The notes beneath the pieces were generated by a model that did not search any database, was not told the DNA's origin, and saw nothing but the letters and a program-made list of their open reading frames with translations. From Lysobacter auxotrophicus (lineage in GTDB: Bacteria; Pseudomonadota; Gammaproteobacteria; Xanthomonadales; Xanthomonadaceae), in NCBI RefSeq assembly GCF_027924565.1, contig NZ_AP027041.1, positions 310,001 to 374,000 of the forward strand: a stretch of 64,000 nt of DNA, in the 5' to 3' direction. Positions 27,018-36,324 of this stretch are shown here, piece after piece (within the stretch, counting starts at the first letter, position 1; each line of letters opens with the position of its first letter). Both the position numbers and the translations under genes were made by a program.

Positions 27018-29390
27018 TTACTTCAAAGTCCGCTCGAACAGCTCATAGATGCGGCGGTATTCGTCGTACCAGCTGTCCGAACGCGTGAAGCTGTGGCGTT
27101 CCAGCGGGTACGGCGCGATTTCCCACTTGTCCTTGCGCAGTTCGATCAGGCGCTGGCTCAGCATCACCGAATCCTTGAAGAACACGTTGTCGTCGATCAT
27201 GCCGTGCGCGATCAGCAGGTTGTCCTGCAGCTTGTCGGCGAAGTTGATCGGCGAGGAGACCTGGTAGGCCTCCGGGTCGAGTTCCGGCGTGTTGAGGATG
27301 TTGCTGGTGTACTCGTGGTTGTACTGCGACCAGTCGGCCACCGGGCGCAGCGCGGCGCCGGCCTTGAACGTGCCCGGCGAACGGAACAGCGCCATGAAGG
27401 TCATGAAGCCGCCGTAGGAACCGCCGTAGATGCCGGCGCGATCCTTGTCGCCCTGCTTCGTGGCGACCAGCCAGTCCAGGCCGTCCAGGTAATCCTCGAG
27501 TTCCGGATGGCCCATCTGGCGGTAGATCGCCGTGCGCCAGTCGCGGCCGTAGCCTTCCGACGCCCGGTAGTCCAGATCGAGCACCACGTAGCCCTGCTGC
27601 ACGAGCAGGTTGTGGAACATCTGCTCGCGGAAGTAGTTCGGATAACGCTCCGACACGTTCTGCAGGTAACCGGCGCCGTGCACGAACATCACGATCGGGT
27701 ACTTCTTCCCGGCTTCGTAATTTTTCGGCCCGTAGAACTTGCCCCACACCACGCCGGCGCCGTGCTTGCTCGGCACCTGCACGTATTCCGGTTCGATCCA
27801 CTCGCGGTTCCTGAACTCGGCCTTGCGCGTGTCGGTCAGCTGCGTCGCGTTACCGCCAGCCGCATTCACCACCGACAGCTGCGGCGGCATGTAGCTGGAC
27901 GAATGGCGCACGAGCACCTTCGAACCGTCGGGCGAGAGCGTGAAATCCTCCACGCCGTCGAGCGAGGTCACTTCGCGCACGTCGCCGCCGGCGACCGGCA
28001 CCGCGCAGACTTCGTAATCGCCCGGCCACTTGCGGTTGCAGGTGAAGAAGAACGTCGAGCCATCCGGCGAAAGCGTCGGCGCGGAGACTTCCCACTTGCC
28101 GCTGGTGAGCTGGCGCGACTTGCCGCCGTCGTTCACGTAAAGGTGCGAATAGCCACTGCGTTCGGACAGGAACCACAGCGCGCCGTCGCGCGTGAAGCCG
28201 AAATCGTTGAAGCCCCAGTTGATCCAGGCCTTGTCGGTGAGGCGATCGCGCGTGACGAGCTTCGCGTTGGCCAGGTCGACCCCCGCGATCCAGCGGTCCT
28301 TGTTGTCGACGGCGCGCACCAGCAGCGCGACGTTGCGCGAATCCTCGCTCCAGTGGATCGCCGGGCCCGAACCGTCGCCGTCGCTTTCGATGCGCACTGG
28401 GCGATCGCCCTTCAGCGGCTCCTGCTTCGCGGCCTTGCGCATCGCGGCGAGCGGGTCGTCCCCGATGCCCGGCAACGTGTCGAATTTCAGCTCGGTCGCC
28501 TTTGACGCGTTCACGTCCACCAGCCACAGCTTGTGCGGCACCGGATCGTTGCGGCCGACGCGCGTGCGCACGTCCTCGAATTCCTCGTAGCCCGACTCGG
28601 TCACGTACTTCGGCATCTTGCCGGCCTGGCCTTCGTCGGCGCCCTTCGCGGCGGTGACGACCAGCAGCCACTTGCCGTCCGGCGACAGCGCGCTGTCGAC
28701 GATCGCGACGTCGGTGCCCAGGTACGTCGGCGCCGGCGCACGCGTCGGATCGGCGCGACGCCACGCTTCGTTCTGGTCGCGCGCGGCGTCGCGCGTTTCC
28801 TTGTCTTTCTTCAGCGTGGCGATCATCGCCAGCTGGCGTTCGCGCAGGTCGTCGGCCTTCGGCGGTGCGGCCGGATCCTTCTCCGCCTTCACCACCGCGG
28901 CCTGGCTCACGCCGCGACCGGCGCGCCACTGGTACCAGTCGTTCGCCTGGCGGAAGACGAGGTTGCCGTCGCTGCTCCATTGCGGCGTGGCTTCGTCGGC
29001 ATTGGTGCGCGTGACCTGCGTGAGCGTGCCGTTGCGCAGGTCGCGCACGAACACGTCGCCATTACGCACGAACGCCATGCGCTGGCGCGATGCGTCGTAC
29101 ACCGCGCGCGGCGCGTCGAGATCGGCGCGCGCGGCACCGTCGAGCATGGTTCCGGTGCCGCCGGCGATGGGCTGCTGGTACGTGTCGCGGATCGCGGCCC
29201 CTTCACGCTTGAGTTGGTACTGAACGTGTTGGCCGTCCCAGGCCCACCAGGCCTGTTCGACCGGCGGACCGATCCAGTCGGGATCGGCCATGGCCTGGGT
29301 CAGCGTGACCGGCGTCTGCGCGTTCGCCGCGCCGGCCAGCAGAAGGATGGATACCGCAAGGGAAGTGAGGCGGATGGGACGCGATGGCAT
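27018..29390 (-). CDS. Exported S9 family prolyl oligopeptidase-like peptidase
   Basis: 790 residues with a signal peptide (LAVSILLLAGAANAQ). The N-terminal 520 residues are WD40-like beta-propeller (TLSPDGSTFFFTCNRKWPGD and similar blades). The hydrolase domain has Ser658 in GGSYGGF, Asp733/734 in MIDDNV and His766 in LERHSF. It differs from the DPP IV-like gene at 9.7-11.9 kb by lacking the [10 protein letters not shown] double-Glu motif, so an acylaminoacyl-peptidase or oligopeptidase activity is more likely than dipeptidase. ATG 29390 is chosen because the upstream in-frame codons encode no signal sequence. It is divergent from cydA. Confidence 0.9.
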   Translation of the reverse strand: MPSRPIRLTSLAVSILLLAGAANAQTPVTLTQAMADPDWIGPPVEQAWWAWDGQHVQYQLKREGAAIRDTYQQPIAGGTGTMLDGAARADLDAPRAVYDASRQRMAFVRNGDVFVRDLRNGTLTQVTRTNADEATPQWSSDGNLVFRQANDWYQWRAGRGVSQAAVVKAEKDPAAPPKADDLRERQLAMIATLKKDKETRDAARDQNEAWRRADPTRAPAPTYLGTDVAIVDSALSPDGKWLLVVTAAKGADEGQAGKMPKYVTESGYEEFEDVRTRVGRNDPVPHKLWLVDVNASKATELKFDTLPGIGDDPLAAMRKAAKQEPLKGDRPVRIESDGDGSGPAIHWSEDSRNVALLVRAVDNKDRWIAGVDLANAKLVTRDRLTDKAWINWGFNDFGFTRDGALWFLSERSGYSHLYVNDGGKSRQLTSGKWEVSAPTLSPDGSTFFFTCNRKWPGDYEVCAVPVAGGDVREVTSLDGVEDFTLSPDGSKVLVRHSSSYMPPQLSVVNAAGGNATQLTDTRKAEFRNREWIEPEYVQVPSKHGAGVVWGKFYGPKNYEAGKKYPIVMFVHGAGYLQNVSERYPNYFREQMFHNLLVQQGYVVLDLDYRASEGYGRDWRTAIYRQMGHPELEDYLDGLDWLVATKQGDKDRAGIYGGSYGGFMTFMALFRSPGTFKAGAALRPVADWSQYNHEYTSNILNTPELDPEAYQVSSPINFADKLQDNLLIAHGMIDDNVFFKDSVMLSQRLIELRKDKWEIAPYPLERHSFTRSDSWYDEYRRIYELFERTLK

Positions 29391-29503
29391 GAGGTCGTAC
29401 CGGCACGGTTGGACAAAACCCCCGCAGCCTAGCAGTCCGTCGCTTTGCCGGATCGGGCCATGCGTCATGGGGTGGACGATTTGGCCCAAGACAGCGTTCG
29501 TGA

Positions 29504-29526
29504 CCGGGCACACACTTTATGCCCGG
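29504..29526. promoter_or_regulatory. Inverted repeat upstream of cydA
   Basis: CCGGGCA and TGCCCGG form a perfect 7-bp inverted repeat with a 9-bp A/T-rich spacer, ending 21 bases before the cydA start. It may be an operator or a leader hairpin. It does not look like an FNR (TTGAT-N4-ATCAA) site. Confidence 0.4.
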
Positions 29527-29547
29527 CCGACACCGAGGTACTGAGCC

Positions 29548-30951
29548 GTGGACCCGCTGCTGCTTTCGCGCATCCAGTTCGGATTCGTCATTTCGTTCCA
29601 CATCCTGTTCCCGGCGTTCACCATCGGGCTGGCGAGCTGGCTGGCCTTCGTCGAATGGCGCTGGCTGCGCACGCGCGACACGCTCTGGCGCGACCTGTAT
29701 TTCTTCTGGATCAAGATCTTCGCCGTGTCCTTCGGCATGGGCGTGGTGTCGGGCATCGTGATGAGTTTCCAGTTCGGCACGAACTGGGCGACGCTCAGCG
29801 AACAGGCCGGCAACATCCTCGGCCCGTTGCTGAGTTACGAGGTGCTCACCGCGTTCTTCCTGGAAGCCACGTTCCTCGGCGTGATGCTGTTCGGCTGGGG
29901 GCGCGTGAGCGAGAAGCTGCACTTCCTCAGCACCTCGATGGTCGCGCTGGGCACGCTGATCTCCACCTTCTGGATCATCGCCGCCAACAGCTGGATGCAG
30001 ACGCCGCAGGGCTACAGCCTCGTGGACGGCGTGTTCCACCCGGACGACTGGTTCGCGATCATCTTCAATCCGTCCTTCCCCGTGCGGCTGGCGCACATGG
30101 TGCTCGCCGCCTTCATCACGACGTGTTTCGTGATCGGTGGCGTGGGCGCGTCGTACCTGCTGCGCGGCGTGCACGTGGATGCCGGCAAACGCATGTTGAA
30201 GGCCGCGGTGTTGTTCGCCGCGATCACGGTGCCGGCGCAGGTGATCGTCGGCGATCTGCACGGGCTGAACGTGCTGGAGCATCAACCCACGAAAGTCGCC
30301 GCGCTCGAAGGCCATTGGGAAAGCGAGCCCGAAGGCCACGGCATGCCCTTCGTCGTCTTCGCGGTGCCGAACGAACGCGCCGAGCGCAACGATTTCGAAT
30401 TCGCCATTCCGCGCGCGGGCAGCATCATCCTCACGCATTCGTGGAATGGCGACATCCCGCCGCTGAAATCCGTGCCAGCGAGCGAGCGTCCGCCGGTGAA
30501 GCCGGTGTTCTACGCGTTCCGCGTGATGGTCGGCCTCGGCACGCTGATGCTGGTCCTCACGCTGTATTCGCTGTACCGGTTCTGGCGCGGGAACCTCTAC
30601 GAATCGCGCCTGGCGCTGCGCGGCTGGCGCCTGCTCACGCTGGCGGGCTTCGTCTGCATGTTGGCGGGCTGGTACGTCACCGAGATCGGCCGCCAGCCGT
30701 ACGTGATCTACGGCCTGCTGCGCACCGCCGATGCGGTGAGCCCGACGCTTGCCGCCGCGGCGGTGATGACCTCGCTGACCGTCTACATGGTCGTGTACGC
30801 GATCGTGTTCGGGTCGGGCATGTGGTACCTCACGCGCCTGGTGAAGAAGGGGCCGCTGCCGCACGAGCCGCCACAGCACACGCAGGGCGGCGACAAGACG
30901 CCGGCGCGTCCGCTCTCGGCCGCGGGCGAAGATCTCGAGGAGGGCGTGTGA
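29548..30951 (+). CDS. cydA: Cytochrome bd-type quinol oxidase subunit I, short Q-loop (CIO-like)
   Basis: 467 residues with about nine membrane helices. It oxidises quinol and reduces O2 together with CydB. Haem ligands His18, Glu98, Glu106 and His183 are visible in SFHILFP, LSYEVLTAFFLEATF and RLAHMVL. The periplasmic Q-loop is short, and the protein is about 50 residues shorter than E. coli CydA, which is the form seen in cyanide-insensitive oxidases. The motif GWYVTEIGRQPYVIYGLLRT is typical of that group. The start is GTG 29548. The stop overlaps the cydB start by one base (TGATG). Confidence 0.95.
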   Translation: MDPLLLSRIQFGFVISFHILFPAFTIGLASWLAFVEWRWLRTRDTLWRDLYFFWIKIFAVSFGMGVVSGIVMSFQFGTNWATLSEQAGNILGPLLSYEVLTAFFLEATFLGVMLFGWGRVSEKLHFLSTSMVALGTLISTFWIIAANSWMQTPQGYSLVDGVFHPDDWFAIIFNPSFPVRLAHMVLAAFITTCFVIGGVGASYLLRGVHVDAGKRMLKAAVLFAAITVPAQVIVGDLHGLNVLEHQPTKVAALEGHWESEPEGHGMPFVVFAVPNERAERNDFEFAIPRAGSIILTHSWNGDIPPLKSVPASERPPVKPVFYAFRVMVGLGTLMLVLTLYSLYRFWRGNLYESRLALRGWRLLTLAGFVCMLAGWYVTEIGRQPYVIYGLLRTADAVSPTLAAAAVMTSLTVYMVVYAIVFGSGMWYLTRLVKKGPLPHEPPQHTQGGDKTPARPLSAAGEDLEEGV

Positions 30952-31964
30952 TGGACATGGCCACCGCGCTTCCGGTGATCTGGTTCGGCGTGATCGGTTT
31001 CGGCGTGCTGATGTACGTCGTGCTCGACGGTTTCGTGCTGGGCTTGGGCATCCTCGCGCCCTTCGCGGAAACCGAGCAGCAGCTGGACCACATGATGAAC
31101 ACCGCCGCGCCCATCTGGGACGGCAACGAGACCTGGCTGGTGCTCGGCGGCGCGGGGCTGCTCGCGGCGTTTCCGAAGGCCTATGCGGTCGTGCTGTCGG
31201 CGCTGTACCTGCCGGTGCTGCTGATGCTGATCGCGCTGGTGTTCCGCGGCGTCGCGTTCGAATTCCGCTTCAAGGCCAATCGCGCGAAGTTCGCCTGGGG
31301 CGTCGCGTTCTCGCTGGGTTCGATGGTGTGCGCCTTCGCGCAGGGCCTGATCCTCGGCGCGCTGGTGGAAGGCATGCCGCTGCAGGACGGCAAGTACATG
31401 GCCGGCGCGTTCGGCTGGTTCAGCCCGTTCTCGATGCTGACCGGCGTGGCGGTGCTGTTCGGCTACGCGCTGCTCGGATCGACCTGGCTGATCCTGAAAA
31501 CCGAGGGCCGCATGCAGGACATCGCGCGCGGCCTGACGCGGCCGCTGGTGCTGGTGGTGGTCGCATTCATGGGGCTGGTGAGCGCGTGGCTGCCGTTCCT
31601 GGACTCGCGGATCATGGCGCGCTGGTTCGAGGACGGGAATTTCTGGTGGCTGGCGCCGGTGCCGCTGCTCGCGCTGGCGAACGCCTTCGCGCTGTGGCGC
31701 GCGGCGATGCGCCGCGGGCGCGACGCGACGCCGTTCGTGCTGACGCTGAGCTTCTTCGCGCTCGGCTTCGTCGGTCTGGTGCTCGGCATCTGGCCAAACA
31801 TCGTGCCGCCCGGCCTGACGATCTGGGACGCGGCCTCGCCGCCTTCGTCGCAGGGCTTCGTGCTGGTGGGCCTGATCGTCCTGCTGCCGGCGATCCTGGG
31901 CTACACGTACTGGTCCTACAGCGTGTTCAAGGGAAAGGTCGCGGCGGACGCGGGATATCACTGA
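30951..31964 (+). CDS. cydB: Cytochrome bd-type quinol oxidase subunit II
   Basis: 337 residues with eight or nine membrane helices. It begins MDMATALPVIWFGVIGFGVL and includes DGFVLGLGIL and WDGNETWLVLGGAGLLAAFP, which are CydB hallmarks. GAGGAGGG precedes the start, and the start overlaps the cydA stop. It has no ligands of its own to the haems but is needed for complex assembly. I find no small cydX gene after it: the GGGAANC heptamer array begins three bases after the stop codon. Read-through would add a repetitive seven-residue-period tail. Confidence 0.95.
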   Translation: MDMATALPVIWFGVIGFGVLMYVVLDGFVLGLGILAPFAETEQQLDHMMNTAAPIWDGNETWLVLGGAGLLAAFPKAYAVVLSALYLPVLLMLIALVFRGVAFEFRFKANRAKFAWGVAFSLGSMVCAFAQGLILGALVEGMPLQDGKYMAGAFGWFSPFSMLTGVAVLFGYALLGSTWLILKTEGRMQDIARGLTRPLVLVVVAFMGLVSAWLPFLDSRIMARWFEDGNFWWLAPVPLLALANAFALWRAAMRRGRDATPFVLTLSFFALGFVGLVLGIWPNIVPPGLTIWDAASPPSSQGFVLVGLIVLLPAILGYTYWSYSVFKGKVAADAGYH

Positions 31965-31967
31965 ACC

Positions 31968-32282
31968 GGGAACCGGGAACCGGGAATCGGGAATCGGGAA
32001 TCGGGAATCGGGAATCGGGAAGCGGGAAGCGGGAAGCGGGAATCGGGAATCGGGAATCGGGAATCGGGAAGCGGGAATCGGGAAGCGGGAAGCGGGAAGC
32101 GGGAATCGGGAAGCGGGAATCGGGAAGCGGGAATCGGGAATCGGGAAGCGGGAAGCGGGAATCGGGAAGCGGGAAGCGGGAAGCGGGAAGCGGGAAGCGG
32201 GAAGCGGGAATCGGGAAGCGGGAATCGGGAAGCGGGAAGCGGGAAGCGGGAAGCGGGAAGCGGGAAGCGGGAAGCGGGAAGC
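31968..32282. repeat. 45-unit tandem heptamer array (GGGAATC/GGGAAGC)
   Basis: 315 bp divide exactly into 45 consecutive seven-base units: two GGGAACC at the left edge, then a mosaic of GGGAATC (clustered at the left) and GGGAAGC (dominant at the right). No unit is shortened or lengthened. Because seven is not a multiple of three, every frame stays open, and long repetitive pseudo-ORFs arise on both strands. The rest of the 31965-32425 gap holds the inverted degenerate copy at 32327-32352 and no protein gene. Confidence 0.95.
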
Positions 32283-32326
32283 GCCTGCTGTGATGGCGGA
32301 CGACCACCTTCACACACGCGCTTTAC

Positions 32327-32352
32327 GATTCCCCAATCCCCATTCCCGATTC
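32327..32352. repeat. Inverted degenerate copy of the heptamer
   Basis: GATTCCCC, AATCCCC and ATTCCCGATTC are reverse-complement versions of the array unit, about 45 bp past the array end. RNA from the array could pair with this segment and form a hairpin ahead of ycgL. Confidence 0.7.
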
Positions 32353-32425
32353 ACGGCTTTCCACCGGTATGCTGTGGCGAAAATCTCGCCGCGCCGTCCC
32401 CCAGGCGCGTTCGCTGCCGGAACCG

Positions 32426-32695
32426 ATGCAAGCCTACGTCTACAAGAGCCTCCGCAAGGCCGACACCTACGTTTACCTCGCCCAGCGCGACGACTTCGCG
32501 CGTCTGCCCGAACCGCTGCGCACGCAGCTGGGCACGCTGCATTTCGTGCTGGAAGTGGCGCTGACCCCCGAACGCAAGCTGGCCCGCGAGGACGTGGCCG
32601 TCGTGCGCGAGAACCTGGTCATGCGCGGGTTCCACCTGCAGTTCCCGCCCACCGTCGAAGACCCGATGCGCGAAGACTGGGGCACCGATGCCTGA
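32426..32695 (+). CDS. ycgL: YcgL domain protein
   Basis: 89 residues. The start [20 protein letters not shown] aligns with the start of E. coli YcgL, and [19 protein letters not shown] and the end [16 protein letters not shown] match the family. YcgL is a small alpha/beta protein of unknown role. An upstream in-frame ATG (32369) would add 19 basic residues and has no better ribosome binding site. Its last eight bases overlap the start of the ankyrin-repeat gene, so the two are likely coupled. Confidence 0.85.
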   Translation: MQAYVYKSLRKADTYVYLAQRDDFARLPEPLRTQLGTLHFVLEVALTPERKLAREDVAVVRENLVMRGFHLQFPPTVEDPMREDWGTDA

Positions 32696-35600
32696 GCCGA
32701 CGCCCTCCGCACGCGCGTCCCGTACCGCCTCGATGCCCCTGCGCATCGGCGGCGTGCTGGCCGGCGGCGTTTTGCTGGGGCTCATCGCGGGCTTCGGCGG
32801 CCTCGTCGCGGCGATCGCCGGCGTTCTCGCGCAACCCCTGAACGCACTGGCCGTGCGCGCCTGGCGCGACGGCGGCCTGCCCGCTCGCCGTGAAGCGATT
32901 CGCGACGGCCTCGCGCTCGCGCTGGTCTGGATCGGCGCCGTGGGCGTGCTCGCCGCGCTGCTCGCCTGGCCGATGTCCTCGCTGCTTTCGCGCGGGTCGC
33001 TGGCGGCCGCGCTGGGCGTGAGCGTCGTCGTCGGCGTTGCGCTGCTCGGCCTGTGGCGCGTGTGGCCGCTGTGGCTCGGCCTGGAACGCGACGGCGGCCC
33101 CGTCCCGGAACACTGGCACGCGCTGGGCGAACTCGAACTCGGCGCGTGGCGCGGCCTGGGCGTGGCGGCGATCGTGCTGGCGATGCTCGTCGCCATCGTG
33201 GCGCTGGCCTGGCCGCAGCTGCTCGGCGGCGGCGCGCGCTGGACGCTCGCGGTGTTGCTCGCGATCGGCGCGCCCGCGCTGCACGCGTTGCTGCAGCAGA
33301 TCGAGCCCGCCGACCCGCTGCCCGGTTTCGCCTTCGACGCCGACGAGGACGACGCCGAAGCCGACGAGCCCGTCGCGCTCGCCGACGGCGAACCGCTCGC
33401 GCCGCTGCTGTACGCCGCCGCCCGCGCCGGCCGCGTCGAACGCGCGCTGGAGCTGATCGAACTCGGCGCCGACGTCACCGCGCCGCCGCCGTCGGACGAT
33501 CGCGACCAGCGCAGCCTCGCCGTGCTCGCCGCCGTACTGCCCGACCTGCGCCTGCTGCGCGCGCTCATCGCCAACGGCGCGGACCTCAACGCGAGCCATG
33601 CCGGCATGACGCCGCTGCTCGCCGCCACGCGCGACAGCTGGCACGGCCGCCCCGATGCGGTGATGACGCTGCTCGCCAACGGCGCCGATCCGCGCCTGAC
33701 CGACGCCGACGGCAATACGCCGCTGCACCACGCCGCGCGCAGTTCCGACCCGGGCGTCGCCGCGCTGCTGCGCGACGCGGCCGCCGAACTCGACCCGCTC
33801 AATCGCGAGGGCGTGTCGCCGCTCGGCATGGCGTGCGCGGTCGGTAACTGGCGGCTGGCGAAATTCCTGCTGGAACGCGGCGCGCGTCCGGAACCCGCCG
33901 ACGGCCAACCGGCGCTGCTCGCCGCGGCCGGTGGCGAGGAGGACGACGCGGCCGGTGTCGCGCTGCTGCTCAAGCACAAGGCGAAGGTGGACGCGCGCGA
34001 CCGCCGCGGCCGCACCGCGCTCCACGAAGCCGCGTTCGCCGGCCACGTCGACATCGCCGGGACGCTTCTGGCCGCCCACGCCGATCCGTCGATCCGCGAC
34101 CACGATGGCCGCACGCCGTTCCTCGAAGCCGCGCGCGCCTCGCGCGAAGCGCTGTTCGACCGCCTGCTGCAGCATCTGCCGCGGGGCGGCGCCGAAGCCG
34201 CCACCAGCGCCGACGCGCGCGGCCGCACCGCGCTGATCCTCGCGTGCATGGCCGACTCGCCCTCGCCGACGCTCGTGCAGAAACTACTGGACCTGGGCAG
34301 CGATGCCGAACATCGCGACGCCGACGGAAAGCGCGCGATCGATCGCGCCGCCGAAGCCGGGCGCTGGTCGCTGGTCGCCGCGCTGGATCGCGCGTACCCG
34401 CTCCCGGCCGCGCTCAGCGAAGACGCCGATGACGACGCGCCGCTGCCCGATCGCGCGCCGACCGTGCTGCTGCGCGACGGCCTTCGCGATGGTCGTGCCG
34501 AGGAACTCGGCGGGCTCGCGCAGCTGCTGAGCGCGCGCGAACGCGGCGCGCTGCTGCACGACGAAGACGCCATCGGGTCGGCCCAGCGCGTGCGCTGGCT
34601 GCTCGCGCAGGGTGCCGATGCCGAAGTACGCGACCCGCAGGGCGACACGCCCGTGCACGCGATGCTCGCGCGCGTGCCCGAGGCCGAGACCTCGCTGCGC
34701 GCGCTGCTGGAGCGCGCGGTGTCCCCGGCGGGTGCCGGCGGCCTCTCGCGCCTGCTGGCGTCCGCGCAAGGCGGAGCGGGCGATGTTGCCGGGCTGGAGA
34801 ACCTCGCGCTGGACCTGCTCGATCGCGGCGCCGATCCGTTCGCGCGCTCGGCTGCGGGCGATCCGGCGCTCGCGCTCGCCGTGCGCCTGGGTTGGGCGCG
34901 CCTGCTTGATCGCCTGCTCGCGATCGGCGTGGACCTCAACGCGCGCGACAGCCACGGCATGAGCGCGCTGCACCTGGCGGCCGCGCTCGGACGCGACGGC
35001 ATGCTCAAGCGCCTGGTCGCGCATGGCGCCGCGCCCGACCTGCTCGCCGCCGACGGGCAGACGCCGCTCGGCGTCGCGCTGTCGTCGGGACGTCGCGACC
35101 TCGCCGACTGGCTCGACTGGCGCGGCTGGCCGCTGCCGCGTCGCCCGCTGCAGGCGCAGGACATTCCCGCCGCCGCGATCGTCGGCGACGCCGATGCGGT
35201 GCGTCGCCTGCTCGACCTCGGCCTGCCGGTCGATGCGACCGACACGCAGGGCTGCACCGCGCTGCTGCGCGCCGCCGGCGGCGGACACCGCGCCGTCGTC
35301 GACCTGCTGCTGGCGCGCGGCGCCGATCCGCAGCGCACGGCCAATTCCGGCGCGACGCCGCTCTCGGCCGCCGTGAGCATGCGTCACGCGGACATCGTCG
35401 ACCGCCTGCTCGCCGCGGGCGCCCCGCTGGAGCAGCGCCTGCCGGGCGATCTCACCGTGCTGATGGTCGCGTGCGCGCTCGGCCTGACCGATCTGGCCGC
35501 GCGCCTGCTTGCCGCCGGCGCCGACGTGCAGGCCTGCGACGCGCAGGGTCGTCAGGCGCTGCATTGCGCGGCGATGTACGGCTTCAACGCGCGCGAGCGA

Positions 35601-36017
35601 TCGCGACTGGTCGCGTTGTTCGACACGCTGCTGCTGGCCGGCGTGGATGCCGACCAGCCGGCTGCCGGTGCGACGCCGCTGCTGCTGCTGCTCGGCGCGC
35701 GTGCCGAACCGGGCAGCGATGCCGACGAGGACGTGCTCGTCGCCGGCCTGCAGTTGCTGATCGACCACGACGCCTCGCTCGATGCGAAGGACCCGCGCGG
35801 CTTCGGCCCGCTGCACCTGGCGGCGCTGCATGGCCTGCCGCGCGTGGTGCAGTTCCTGCTGCGCGCCGGCGCCGACCCCGACCTGCGCGACGCGCTCAAC
35901 CGCACGCCGCGCGAGATCGCGGTGATGCGCGGCTTCATCGACATCGCCGCGGAATTCGCGCCGGCCACGCCGGGACAGAATCTGTCGATGGCGCGGTTCC
36001 TGCGGGAGCCGCGCTGA
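32688..36017 (+). CDS. Large ankyrin-repeat membrane protein
   Basis: 1109 residues. The first 210 contain about five hydrophobic helices (near 19-48, 74-95, 101-128, 155-178 and 185-202). An acidic linker ([10 protein letters not shown]) follows. From about residue 240 to the end run roughly 18-20 ankyrin repeats with readable signatures such as [36 protein letters not shown] and [12 protein letters not shown]. The architecture suggests a membrane-anchored scaffold with a long cytoplasmic or periplasmic solenoid; the topology cannot be fixed by eye. Similar proteins occur in Xanthomonads, function unknown. The start ATG lies inside the ycgL gene end. Confidence 0.9.
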   Translation: MPEPTPSARASRTASMPLRIGGVLAGGVLLGLIAGFGGLVAAIAGVLAQPLNALAVRAWRDGGLPARREAIRDGLALALVWIGAVGVLAALLAWPMSSLLSRGSLAAALGVSVVVGVALLGLWRVWPLWLGLERDGGPVPEHWHALGELELGAWRGLGVAAIVLAMLVAIVALAWPQLLGGGARWTLAVLLAIGAPALHALLQQIEPADPLPGFAFDADEDDAEADEPVALADGEPLAPLLYAAARAGRVERALELIELGADVTAPPPSDDRDQRSLAVLAAVLPDLRLLRALIANGADLNASHAGMTPLLAATRDSWHGRPDAVMTLLANGADPRLTDADGNTPLHHAARSSDPGVAALLRDAAAELDPLNREGVSPLGMACAVGNWRLAKFLLERGARPEPADGQPALLAAAGGEEDDAAGVALLLKHKAKVDARDRRGRTALHEAAFAGHVDIAGTLLAAHADPSIRDHDGRTPFLEAARASREALFDRLLQHLPRGGAEAATSADARGRTALILACMADSPSPTLVQKLLDLGSDAEHRDADGKRAIDRAAEAGRWSLVAALDRAYPLPAALSEDADDDAPLPDRAPTVLLRDGLRDGRAEELGGLAQLLSARERGALLHDEDAIGSAQRVRWLLAQGADAEVRDPQGDTPVHAMLARVPEAETSLRALLERAVSPAGAGGLSRLLASAQGGAGDVAGLENLALDLLDRGADPFARSAAGDPALALAVRLGWARLLDRLLAIGVDLNARDSHGMSALHLAAALGRDGMLKRLVAHGAAPDLLAADGQTPLGVALSSGRRDLADWLDWRGWPLPRRPLQAQDIPAAAIVGDADAVRRLLDLGLPVDATDTQGCTALLRAAGGGHRAVVDLLLARGADPQRTANSGATPLSAAVSMRHADIVDRLLAAGAPLEQRLPGDLTVLMVACALGLTDLAARLLAAGADVQACDAQGRQALHCAAMYGFNARERSRLVALFDTLLLAGVDADQPAAGATPLLLLLGARAEPGSDADEDVLVAGLQLLIDHDASLDAKDPRGFGPLHLAALHGLPRVVQFLLRAGADPDLRDALNRTPREIAVMRGFIDIAAEFAPATPGQNLSMARFLREPR

Positions 36018-36324
36018 GGCGACGCGCGGCGCATGCCGGCGCCGTCGTCTGATTCCTTCTCCTGTCATCCCGGCGAAAGCCGGGACCCAGCGTGTGTAGC
36101 CCGGGTAAGCGGAGCGCACCCGGGGTTCTGGAGCCGAGCAGCCGAGTTAGCGCAACATCGCGGCGCCGCGCGGGACGGCAGCATCGCGCGATCGCATCGG
36201 TTCCTACGCAATCGCTGGCGCCGTCCTGTTCGGGTGGACGGTAGCTGGCTTGCCGGAGACGGATGCACGTCCCGGGTGCGCTTCGCTTACCCGGGCTACA
36301 AAAGCGGGACGCGAGCGCGACCGC
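36018..36324. repeat. Repeat-filled gap between convergent genes
   Basis: A GTCATCCCGGCGAAAGCC repeat (36064-36090) is followed by opposite half copies of the GTAGCCCGGGTAAGC element at 36096-36125 and 36271-36299. These enclose about 145 bp of sequence that I do not recognise. No gene is supported. The inverted halves could fold together and end transcription of both neighbours. Confidence 0.75.

Noticed and set aside
29391-29547. FNR or ArcA site in front of cydA
   Set aside because: No TTGAT-N4-ATCAA sequence or good ArcA match; only the CCGGGCA palindrome is clear.
31968-32282. Heptamer array as a CRISPR array
   Set aside because: Unit is seven bases with no spacers and no cas genes nearby.
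31927-32317. Two open frames on the minus strand in the heptamer array (period-7 Pro/Ser/Arg/Phe peptides)
   Set aside because: A seven-base repeat leaves all frames open. No promoter or ribosome binding site precedes them, and they are repeat artefacts.
32351-35380. 1009-codon open frame opposite the ankyrin gene
   Set aside because: Ser/Ala/Arg-rich shadow of the ankyrin frame, no start signals or family similarity.
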